Both the position numbers and the translations under genes were made by a program. A stretch of DNA of 64,000 bases, from the NCBI RefSeq assembly GCF_000017625.1, contig NC_009712.1:2478944-2542943 (forward strand), written 5' to 3'. Source of the DNA: Methanoregula boonei 6A8 (GTDB lineage Archaea; Halobacteriota; Methanomicrobia; Methanomicrobiales; Methanospirillaceae). The notes beneath the pieces are model-generated. The model worked only from the letters and a program-made list of their open reading frames with translations, had not been told where the DNA came from and made no database searches. Below, piece by piece: positions 26,264 through 33,849 of the stretch (within the stretch, counting starts at the first letter, position 1; each line of letters opens with the position of its first letter).

Positions 26264-27469
26264 ATGCGTATCCTTGTTTTTGACCCGTTCCACGGCGCGG
26301 CAGGGGACATGATCACCGCGGCCCTGCTCGATTGCGGGGCGGACCACAAGGCGGTTGTTGCTGCCATGCGGGCTGTGGTCGCCGATCCGGGCGTTGAGAC
26401 GGTGACCCGGGCCGGGATCCGGGCCATAAAGGTCCGCACCCATGCCACCCCGGTCCACCGGACGCTCGCGGACGTGGAAAGAAAACTGGATGCAGCAGCC
26501 CCGCACATCCCGGCTGATGCACTTGCCATGGCCCGCCGGGTCTTTGCCCGGCTCAATACGGCAGAAGAATCTGTCCACGGCGAACACGTCCACTTTCACG
26601 AGGTTGGGGCGGACGATGCGATTGCGGATGTGGTCGGAGCCTGCACAGCGCTCTTCTCGCTCAAACCACAGGGCGTCGCAATCCTTCCCATAGCCCTTGG
26701 CTCCGGCACGATCACCGGCTCGCACGGCACGATCCCGGTCCCGGCCCCGGCAACAGCGGCGATTCTTGCAGGCTCGGGCCTCGCAGTATTTCCCGGGAGC
26801 GACTCAGGTGAGCTCTGCACTCCCACAGGGGCAGCACTCCTTGCCGAGTTTGCCGCGTCTCTGCCGGCCAGACTCGGGGCGTACACGATCCTCGCAACCG
26901 GTTACGGTGCCGGGACAAAAGACTCCCCCAAAGTCCCTAATGTCCTGCGGGCCATGGTGGTGGAGAGCGCCGGCGCTCCGGCTGCAATGCCGCAGGATGC
27001 CGTCGATCTCCTGGAGACAAACGTGGATGACGCAAGCGGCGAGGTGATCGGTGAAGCCCTCGCCCGGTTCATGGCCGCCGGGGCACGGGATGCCAGCGCA
27101 ATTCCAATCCTGATGAAGAAAGGCAGACCGGGGTACCTGGTCACAGTGATCGCACCACCGGATTCATCCGCCGGACTAGCCCGGCTCATGGCGCAGGAAC
27201 TCGGGACACTCGGGGTCAGGTGCATCCCGGCTGTGCACCGGTTCATCGCAGATCGGACTACCGGTACTGTGGAAGTGACTTTTGCCGGCCATACAAAGGA
27301 CATCCCGGTGAAATATGGCTGGATCGAGGGCAGGTGCTACACGGCAAAACCGGAGTTCGATGCAGCAAAGGAGTGGGCAGGCGAGCTCGGACTCCCGGTC
27401 CGTGAAGTGCTCCGGGCCATCAGTGATACACTTGATACACAGGAAAAAGCCGGGAGGCAGGACACGTGA
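26264..27469 (+). CDS. larC: LarC: nickel insertion enzyme for the nickel-pincer cofactor
   Basis: The 401-residue protein begins MRILVFDPFHGAAGDM, the typical LarC start, has the His-containing HGEHVHFHEVGADDAIADVVG segment near 105-125, and the later ETNVDDASGE motif near 250. LarC catalyses CTP-dependent nickel insertion into the pyridinium bisthiocarboxylate mononucleotide cofactor used by lactate racemase and related enzymes. Genes for the earlier steps (larB, larE) and for a LarA-type user enzyme are not in this window. Its stop overlaps the radB start as GTGA. Methanogens have abundant nickel enzymes, but a different role for LarC would be speculation. Confidence 0.88.
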   Translation: MRILVFDPFHGAAGDMITAALLDCGADHKAVVAAMRAVVADPGVETVTRAGIRAIKVRTHATPVHRTLADVERKLDAAAPHIPADALAMARRVFARLNTAEESVHGEHVHFHEVGADDAIADVVGACTALFSLKPQGVAILPIALGSGTITGSHGTIPVPAPATAAILAGSGLAVFPGSDSGELCTPTGAALLAEFAASLPARLGAYTILATGYGAGTKDSPKVPNVLRAMVVESAGAPAAMPQDAVDLLETNVDDASGEVIGEALARFMAAGARDASAIPILMKKGRPGYLVTVIAPPDSSAGLARLMAQELGTLGVRCIPAVHRFIADRTTGTVEVTFAGHTKDIPVKYGWIEGRCYTAKPEFDAAKEWAGELGLPVREVLRAISDTLDTQEKAGRQDT

Positions 27470-28146
27470 CGAAACCGGACCGGCAGACCACGGGGAATGC
27501 GGCCTTGGACCGGCTGCTGGGCGGCGGCCTTGAACCGCGTACCATTACCCAGCTTTACGGTGGGCCGGCAAGCGGCAAGAGCACGCTGTGCATGATCGCG
27601 TCCGTCTCCTGCCTGCGGGCAGGCGGATCGGTAATCTTCATCGATTCCGAGGGCTTCTCCATTGAGCGCTTCCGGCAGATCGCGGGAAACGACACCGCGG
27701 CGATTGCGGACCGGCTCTTCCTTTTTGAGCCCGTAGACTTTGACCAGCAGGGCGGGATGATCACCGAATCCGACAAGATCTTCCGGCAGCATAAACCGGG
27801 CCTCGTGGTGCTCGACTCGGCCACCGCACTGTACCGGACCGATCTGGAAAAAGGCCGGGACGCCATGCAGCAGCTCACGCGGCAGATGCTCCAGATCCTC
27901 GGGTACACAAAACGTTACGATCTCCCGGCGCTTGTCACCAACCAGGTGTATATGGATACCACCAGAAACACGTTTGCGGGTTTGGGTGGCACCTCGCTTG
28001 AACACATCAGTAAGGCAATTGTCCGCCTGGACCGGCTCGAAACGCCCGGATGGCGGCGCGCAACGCTTGTCAAGCACCGTTCCCGGCCCGAAGGCGCATC
28101 GTTTGATTTCGAGATTGTGCAGGACGGAATCCGGGCAAAGGAATAG
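27466..28146 (+). CDS. radB: RadB recombinase paralogue
   Basis: The protein has 226 residues and starts at GTG within the overlap GTGA with larC. It is a RecA-fold core with Walker A GGPASGKST (~32-40), Walker B LVVLDSATA (~108-116) and the archaeal recombinase pattern TNQVYMD near 160 and GLGGTSLEH near 173. It lacks the N-terminal helix-hairpin-helix domain of RadA, which together with the length identifies RadB. RadB binds DNA and assists RadA in homologous recombination, with weak ATPase activity. Co-translation with larC has no obvious functional reason. Confidence 0.92.
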   Translation: MTKPDRQTTGNAALDRLLGGGLEPRTITQLYGGPASGKSTLCMIASVSCLRAGGSVIFIDSEGFSIERFRQIAGNDTAAIADRLFLFEPVDFDQQGGMITESDKIFRQHKPGLVVLDSATALYRTDLEKGRDAMQQLTRQMLQILGYTKRYDLPALVTNQVYMDTTRNTFAGLGGTSLEHISKAIVRLDRLETPGWRRATLVKHRSRPEGASFDFEIVQDGIRAKE

Positions 28147-28182
28147 CGAAAAGTCTAGCTCATACGATCGTTGAAGGAACTG

Positions 28183-28218
28183 ACGGATTAATATCTTTTA
28201 GAACAGATATTATTCCGT
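28183..28218. promoter_or_regulatory. Long inverted repeat covering the promoter of the HTH-PAS gene
   Basis: ACGGATTAATATC (28183-28195) and GATATTATTCCGT (28206-28218) match as an inverted repeat at 12 of 13 positions with a 10-nt centre. The left arm contains the TATA-like TTAATATC and the right arm ends 2 nt before the ATG at 28221. A protein bound here would block transcription, so this is a strong operator candidate, perhaps for the gene's own HTH domain. Confidence 0.6.
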
Positions 28219-28220
28219 AA

Positions 28221-30686
28221 ATGGTATTGAGACAGCAGACTGCCGAACTGATCCGGGAGGTCCTCAAAAAAAATCCGCAGGGCCTGAACATCACAGAGAT
28301 TGTCCGGCAGATCCGCGTAAACCGGAATACAGCAGGAAGGTACCTTGAGAAGCTGCTGGTTTCAGGGCAGGTAGAATTGCGCCATTTGGGCATGGCCAAG
28401 ATCTATGCGCTCGCCAACCGCGTCCCGGTCTCCGCGGTCCTCTCCATCTCCTCAGAATGTATCCTGCAGCTGGACAGCAGCACCCGGATTGTTTTTATCA
28501 ATGACACATTCTCCCGCTTCCTCTCTGTGCCGGCAAACGAGCTGGCCGGGAAGAACATCGAGTATACGCCACTGGTCACAGCATTCGACGACCTGTTTCC
28601 CGCATTCATGGACCGGGTGCATGCGGGACTGGAAGGCACTGAGTGGCGGGGGGAACTGGGACCTGTCCGTGGCGGAATCTATTTCTCTTACCGGATTGCC
28701 CCCACTGCCCTCGACCACGGGCAGAAAGGCGTCTCGGTCATCCTTGAGGATATCACCGCGGCAAAGATGGCAGGAGCCTGCCTGCGCGAGAGCGAGGAGA
28801 GGTACCGCCTGCTTGCCGAATCCTCAAGCGATCTGATCTTTGTGATTGACGCGGATGACCGGGTCGAATACGTCAACAGCTATGCAGCCGCATTTCTGGG
28901 AACAACACCTGCCGAGGTAACCGGGAAGGCCCGGGCGCTTCTCTTTCCTCCGCAGATTGCACACCGGCAGGGAAAGATGCTTCAGGAGGTCTTCTCCACC
29001 GGGAAATCCCTGCACAGCGAGGGGCCGCTCCCGGTGGATGGAGAGATGCGATGGTTCGACTATGTGCTCGTGCCGCTCAAAAGTCCCGACGGATCGGTGC
29101 GCTCGGTCATGGGCATCTCCCGTGATATCAGCGGACGCAAACAGGCCGAAGAGACGTTAAAGAACAGCGAAGAGCGCTACCGGCGGCTCCTGCAGCAATC
29201 CTTCGATGCGATCGTAATCCACAAGAAAGGGATTATTACACTCGTAAACGAGGCCGCTGTTGCCCTTGCCGGAGTATCCTCGCCCGATGAACTGGTGGGA
29301 AAACCTATCCTTGATTTTGTCCATCCCGGTTCCCGGGAACTTGTCCAAGCCAGGGTGGCTACGTTTACAGATCAAAGCAGGCCACTGACCGTTGCCCTGG
29401 CAGAAGAGAAATTTGTCCGGCCCGATGGCAAGATCATCGATGCCGAAGTCCTTGCCACAAGCTTTCCTGATGACGGTGGTGTCGCAGTCCAGGTGGTGTT
29501 CCGGGACATTACCAGGAAAAAGGAGCTCGCGGAGGCGCTGCGCCAATCGGAGGAAAAATATCGCACTCTTGTAGAACACAGCCAGAACGGGGTTTTTATC
29601 ATCCAAGGCCGGAAGATCCTGTACGTCAATTCAGCGTTCGCCCGGATACTGGGAGGACGTACGGAGGATTTTACCGGGGGGGACTTTGGTGCCTGCATCG
29701 CTCCCGAGGACCGGGATCGGGTGCTCGACATTGGGCACCGCCGGCAGCGGGGTGAACCGGTGCCGGAGACCTACGAATGCATCCTGCTCAAACGGGACGG
29801 GACCACCCGGGTCATTGTCTCTCTGGATGCCGGGCTCATCCAGTACCAGGGAGCGCCGGCCAGCATGGGGACCATACGGGATATCACGGAACAGAAACAT
29901 GCCGAGGCAGAGCTCAGGGAAAGCAGCGGGATGCTCCGGGCCATTTTCGATTCCACGTTCCAGTTCACGGGCCTGGTAACGCCTAAGGGTATCCTCACCG
30001 ATGTCAACCGTACTGCCCTGGACTTTACCGGGATAACCCGCGATGAGGCAGTCAACCGCCCCTTCTGGGAGGGGCGGTGGTGGCAGGGAGATACGGTACG
30101 GGTACAGCAGCTCCGCGAAGCGATATCCAAAGCGGCTTCGGGGACTTTTGTCCGGTACGAGACCATGGTGCAAGGTGTCGGGGTTGCTGTAGTGGATGTG
30201 GACTTCTCCCTCAAGCCTGTCTTTGATCCCCAGGGGAATATCCGGTTACTCATAGCTGAGGGCAGGGACATTACTGCCAGAAGAAGGGCCGAGGATGCAC
30301 TGCGGGAGAGCGAAGAGCGATTCCGGCGGGTATTTGAGGATGGGCCGCTTGGGATGGCAATCGTGGACAGGAACCGCCGGTTTGTCTCAGTGAACCGGAT
30401 GTGCTGCGAAATGTTCGGCTATTCTGAAGATGAGCTGCGGAAAAAGACCATTGAAGACGTGACCCACCCAGACAACCGGGATGAGGACGCAGCCCAGATG
30501 CAGAAACTCTATGCGGGAAAAATCACCCGGTACCGCACAGAGAAGCGATACATCAGGAAAGACGGTTCCGTGTGCTGGGGCTCGCTGACGGTGAGCCCGC
30601 TTAGGGACAAGAACGGAAAGATTGTTTCCACAATAGGTCTCGTTGAAGAGATCGCGGGCCGGACGGAAACAAAAGAAGTATCATGA
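28221..30686 (+). CDS. HTH-containing multi-PAS sensor protein without kinase domain
   Basis: The protein has 821 residues. Residues ~1-60 form a winged helix-turn-helix (ELIREVLKKNPQGLNITEIVRQ then NRNTAGRYLEKLLVSGQV, ending in a KIYAL wing). Six PAS domains follow, beginning at about 75, 193, 317, 437, 561 and 690; most end in a PAC-type DIT/DIS signature with a linker helix. No histidine kinase, GGDEF or response-regulator domain is present. The combination suggests a one-component regulator that senses ligands or redox state and binds DNA directly. The start just after a strong inverted repeat suggests autoregulation. PAS ligands cannot be read from the sequence. Confidence 0.85.
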   Translation: MVLRQQTAELIREVLKKNPQGLNITEIVRQIRVNRNTAGRYLEKLLVSGQVELRHLGMAKIYALANRVPVSAVLSISSECILQLDSSTRIVFINDTFSRFLSVPANELAGKNIEYTPLVTAFDDLFPAFMDRVHAGLEGTEWRGELGPVRGGIYFSYRIAPTALDHGQKGVSVILEDITAAKMAGACLRESEERYRLLAESSSDLIFVIDADDRVEYVNSYAAAFLGTTPAEVTGKARALLFPPQIAHRQGKMLQEVFSTGKSLHSEGPLPVDGEMRWFDYVLVPLKSPDGSVRSVMGISRDISGRKQAEETLKNSEERYRRLLQQSFDAIVIHKKGIITLVNEAAVALAGVSSPDELVGKPILDFVHPGSRELVQARVATFTDQSRPLTVALAEEKFVRPDGKIIDAEVLATSFPDDGGVAVQVVFRDITRKKELAEALRQSEEKYRTLVEHSQNGVFIIQGRKILYVNSAFARILGGRTEDFTGGDFGACIAPEDRDRVLDIGHRRQRGEPVPETYECILLKRDGTTRVIVSLDAGLIQYQGAPASMGTIRDITEQKHAEAELRESSGMLRAIFDSTFQFTGLVTPKGILTDVNRTALDFTGITRDEAVNRPFWEGRWWQGDTVRVQQLREAISKAASGTFVRYETMVQGVGVAVVDVDFSLKPVFDPQGNIRLLIAEGRDITARRRAEDALRESEERFRRVFEDGPLGMAIVDRNRRFVSVNRMCCEMFGYSEDELRKKTIEDVTHPDNRDEDAAQMQKLYAGKITRYRTEKRYIRKDGSVCWGSLTVSPLRDKNGKIVSTIGLVEEIAGRTETKEVS

Positions 30687-30994
30687 TGTGCCGGGCAGCG
30701 GTCGGTCACCTTCACACCTTGTCCGCCAACCCATTATAGCCTGCCGGGCCTGACGAAGGTTCATGGACTGCGAACCGGGTACACTCTCCCTCAAAGAGCC
30801 GGTACGACAGCTGCATGCCAGAGGAGTACCTGCATATGCCATCCACCAGGCCCGCGAGAAGCAATCGATCCGCACGCCACATGACCGGGGCCTTTCTTCC
30901 GCAACGCTGAAACAGGCGTTGCCGTACCTTGCCCTTCCCGGTTTTGCACGCCAAGCTACGCTTGCCGGGTTCGGGTAACAAAAAGAGAGAGATT
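30687..30994. other. Convergent intergenic region without a convincing gene
   Basis: It lies between the HTH-PAS gene and dapF, which converge. A 71-codon plus-strand frame at 30763-30978 has no family features, membrane segment or clear ribosome binding site, and I do not accept it as a gene. Confidence 0.5.
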
Positions 30995-31822
30995 TTAGTA
31001 GAGGATCAGACCGGAAAAGACGGCGACCGCAGGCCCTTCCATCCTTGCCTTACCCTCGGGATCGAAATGGATCGTCAGGGGACCACCTTTGGTCTCGACC
31101 TGGACAGGCCCGTTCATATATCCGAGATGGTGCACGACCGCAGCAGACGCGGTTGCCCCGGTCCCACAGGAGAGCGTCTCGTCCTCCACCCCGCGTTCGA
31201 AGGTGCGCACCCGGATCGAATCCTCCCCGGTCTTCTGAACAAAGTTCACGTTTGCACCATGAGGGAAAGTCGGATGGTTCCGGATCTGTGGGGCAACGGC
31301 TGCAAGGTCGATGCTGCCCAGATCGTCGGTGAGAATCACCGCATGGGGGACACCGGTGTTGACTGCATGAACCTCAAAACCCCCGATCTGTTCGTGGTAC
31401 TCGCCTTTCCCGGTGGCAGGAATGTCCTTACGTTTGAATTTCGGCTCACCCATCCCGATGGTCACGGTACATTCCTCACCCTCGTACCGCACGCTCACTT
31501 CCAGATCCCCGGCCTCGGTCTGGACCGTACAGGTTTCCTGAATGTAGCCCATGTCGTACGCGTACTTGGCAAGGCAGCGGATTCCGTTCCCGCACATTTC
31601 GGCCTCGCTCTCATCAGGCTGGAGGATCCGCATCCTTATATCGGCCTTTCTGGTCGGTTTTGCGAGGAACAGTATGCCGTCCGCACCAATCCCGAAGCGC
31701 CGTTCGCAGTACAGGGCAGCAAACTGCCCTTTCAGGTCATCGGGAATAATCATCTGCGCATATTCGTCGATAAGAACGAAATCGTTGCCGTTCCCGTGCA
31801 GTTTGACAAAGGGTATTTCCAT
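30995..31822 (-). CDS. dapF: Diaminopimelate epimerase
   Basis: The 275-residue protein converts LL- to meso-diaminopimelate in lysine biosynthesis. It opens with the family start FVKLHGNGNDFVLID. Both catalytic cysteines are present: EMCGNGIRC (~78-86), which serves as the base/acid in the N-terminal half, and SCGTGATAS (~217-225) in the C-terminal half, matching the pseudo-symmetric fold. The length is normal. The rest of the lysine pathway is not nearby. It is followed upstream on the same strand by ribose-1,5-bisphosphate isomerase after 109 nt, which need not be co-transcribed. Confidence 0.95.
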   Translation of the reverse strand: MEIPFVKLHGNGNDFVLIDEYAQMIIPDDLKGQFAALYCERRFGIGADGILFLAKPTRKADIRMRILQPDESEAEMCGNGIRCLAKYAYDMGYIQETCTVQTEAGDLEVSVRYEGEECTVTIGMGEPKFKRKDIPATGKGEYHEQIGGFEVHAVNTGVPHAVILTDDLGSIDLAAVAPQIRNHPTFPHGANVNFVQKTGEDSIRVRTFERGVEDETLSCGTGATASAAVVHHLGYMNGPVQVETKGGPLTIHFDPEGKARMEGPAVAVFSGLILY

Positions 31823-31931
31823 TTCATGCCCCTCAAGAACCGGGCAGAACTCCCCCTGTTCAGGGGTACCGGTCGGGTTCTCGTCTGATTACTTCTGGGC
31901 TTTTTTCGTGAATAAACGCATCGCCCCGGGC

Positions 31932-32894
31932 TCATTCGCCGTTGGGACTTTCCGGCCCGAACGTCTCGTGGAACGTATCGATCCCCCAGCCCAGATAATC
32001 CCGGATGATCACGTAGGCCATCTGAGGGGGGATCGCCCCTTTCTCGGTCACAATCAGATCGATATAATTTGCCGGGGTCACATCGAACGCCGGGTTTCTC
32101 ACCGTAACGTGGGGTAGCGTCCGGGCGATCTCATCGGGCAGAACCTCGCTTCCCGCCCGTTCTTCGATCCGGATGAGCTCGCCCAGAATCGTGCGGGGCG
32201 CAAACTTGTAGGTCTCAGCAGCCACGATCATGTTCACCCGTGCTTCCCGTGCCGAATGAGCTACCTGGGCGGTCCCAATCTTGTTGACCACCGCCCCGTT
32301 CACCGTCACCGCATCCGCACCGACTACCACGAGATCGATATCATGGATGAAGGACCGGACTGCAGAATCCACGATAAAATTCGTCTTTATCCCGGCATCA
32401 TTCAGGGTCCGGATCGTAATGAGACCCTGGTTCCTTGGACGGACTTCGGTGGCAAAGACCTCGATCTCCTTTCCCTGACGGTGAGCCTCGATGATGCAGC
32501 CAAGAGCAACCTCCGAATTGCAGTGTGTAAGGATCGTATCCCCATCACGGATATGGCTTGCCCCGAATTTCGCGATCTGCTCCACCGCGTTCTGGGATGA
32601 GCGGATGAACTCTTCGGCGCGCCGGATAACGCCGGCCTGCGCCGCTTCTGCAGAGGTAGCGCCTTCAAGACCCGCCATCACGATATGGACGGCATTTGGG
32701 AGCGAAACTGCGGTCGGGCGGGTGGCAAGGAGGATCGCGGCAGCACGCTCCATCTCCTGCCGGAACGAACCCGGATCCCTGGCCGAAAGGGAAACTGCAT
32801 GGTCCCTGAGGGCTTCTGCGGCAGCCCGGCCAATCCTTCCGGCCCCCCGGATCTCCATGCTCTTTATCTTCTCGGCAGTATCAGGTACGATCAT
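31932..32894 (-). CDS. Ribose-1,5-bisphosphate isomerase
   Basis: This 320-residue member of the eIF2B-alpha/MtnA family has the archaeal R15P isomerase pattern: an N-terminal helical domain (GAGRIGRAAAEAL), LTHCNSEVAL near 140, ATEVRPRNQG near 165, the catalytic-region VDSAVRSFIHDIDLVVVGAD near 195-215, and NKIGTAQVAHSAR. The enzyme makes ribulose-1,5-bisphosphate from ribose-1,5-bisphosphate in nucleoside degradation leading to type III RuBisCO. Its partners (AMP phosphorylase, RuBisCO) are not in the window. Translation initiation eIF2B-like proteins are the main alternative, but length and motifs favour the isomerase. Confidence 0.88.
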   Translation of the reverse strand: MIVPDTAEKIKSMEIRGAGRIGRAAAEALRDHAVSLSARDPGSFRQEMERAAAILLATRPTAVSLPNAVHIVMAGLEGATSAEAAQAGVIRRAEEFIRSSQNAVEQIAKFGASHIRDGDTILTHCNSEVALGCIIEAHRQGKEIEVFATEVRPRNQGLITIRTLNDAGIKTNFIVDSAVRSFIHDIDLVVVGADAVTVNGAVVNKIGTAQVAHSAREARVNMIVAAETYKFAPRTILGELIRIEERAGSEVLPDEIARTLPHVTVRNPAFDVTPANYIDLIVTEKGAIPPQMAYVIIRDYLGWGIDTFHETFGPESPNGE

Positions 32895-32954
32895 CGGAAC
32901 TCAGTGTTTCAATAGAGAGGGAAGATACATAGAGTTTGCTTTTGGGGAGAGACG

Positions 32955-33761
32955 ATGTCGGTTGCCGTGGTATTCGACAGTGCCGGGACGCTTCTTGCCA
33001 CGTACCGCGTGGCAAAAGACGTGGCAGAGCAGGAGCTGCTGCCCGGGATAGAGACCACTACACTGACGTTTGCCTCCCCGGAACGTGTCCTGATCGTGCT
33101 GCCGGTCCATTCCAAGCACATCATTACCACCCCGCCAAAGATGCTCCTCTCCGCTTACCTTTCTGAAAACCAGGTCGGCTTCGGTATCAGCTGCACGCGC
33201 AAGATCCTCACCGCGGACGATATCGGGGATCTGCTCTATGCCGACAGAAAGGCCACGGTTGCCGATCTCCAGGAATGCATCAGGAATGTCTGGGACGCCT
33301 GCCGTGAGGAGTTCATGCTCACCCTTAATAGCGGTGCGATCCTCAACATGGCACAGCGGTCAATTGAGTTTACCATTACCGCGGGGGGCTGGCCCTTTGA
33401 GGGGGCAAAGGAGACGGTCACCTCACTGCACCGCCGCGGTGTTCCCACGTTTATTGCCTCGGGCGACCGGTCGACAAAACTTGAGATCATGGCCGATCAC
33501 CTCGGGATCCCCCGGGATCGTGTGTACGGGGTGGCAACCCCTTCGGTCAAGGCACAGATCGTAACGGATCTGAAAAAAGAGTACGACCACGTGGTGATGG
33601 TGGGCGACGGGATTAATGATCTTTCGGCTCTCCTCCAGGCAGACACCGCGGTCCTCACCGTGCAGCAGCCCGGCAGCCGGCCGCAGGAGCTATACAGTGC
33701 TGCTGATCATGTGATCACACATGTGCGGGAAGTATTGCCGATCGTTGAGGGTTTGCTCTGA
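32955..33761 (+). CDS. HAD-superfamily protein related to soluble P-type-ATPase-like phosphatases
   Basis: The 268-residue protein has HAD motif I as VVFDSAGTLL (~5-14), motif II as FIASGDRST (~167-175), the Lys motif in PSVKAQIV (~197) and motif IV VGDGINDLSAL (~215-225). In motif I the nucleophile Asp is present but the second catalytic Asp position is Ala, closer to the DKTGT form of P-type ATPases, where it is Thr. There are no membrane helices, so it is a soluble phosphatase-like protein with a ~130-residue cap insert. It ends 88 nt before the AtwA gene on the same strand. Its substrate is unknown. Confidence 0.75.
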   Translation: MSVAVVFDSAGTLLATYRVAKDVAEQELLPGIETTTLTFASPERVLIVLPVHSKHIITTPPKMLLSAYLSENQVGFGISCTRKILTADDIGDLLYADRKATVADLQECIRNVWDACREEFMLTLNSGAILNMAQRSIEFTITAGGWPFEGAKETVTSLHRRGVPTFIASGDRSTKLEIMADHLGIPRDRVYGVATPSVKAQIVTDLKKEYDHVVMVGDGINDLSALLQADTAVLTVQQPGSRPQELYSAADHVITHVREVLPIVEGLL

Positions 33762-33800
33762 CCGGAGCGAAAAATTCCCGATCGTGACGGTGACGGTTAG

Positions 33801-33830
33801 CATATAAAAGATAATATGACACCTCTGTCA
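33801..33830 (+). promoter_or_regulatory. Promoter and TGACA palindrome of the methanogenesis-marker operon
   Basis: CATATAAAAG (33801-33810) is a good TATA box about 40 nt before the ATG at 33850. TGACA-CCTC-TGTCA (33817-33830) sits between it and the gene, close to the expected start site, and further TGAC half-sites lie just upstream (about 33785-33794). This suggests an operator for the operon. Confidence 0.5.
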
Positions 33831-33849
33831 CATTAGGTACACGGGAATT

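Noticed and set aside
30763..30978. 71-codon plus-strand frame between the HTH-PAS gene and dapF
   Set aside because: No family, membrane segment or good start signal.
30929..31888. 319-codon plus-strand frame over dapF
   Set aside because: It is antisense to dapF, whose catalytic motifs are unmistakable.
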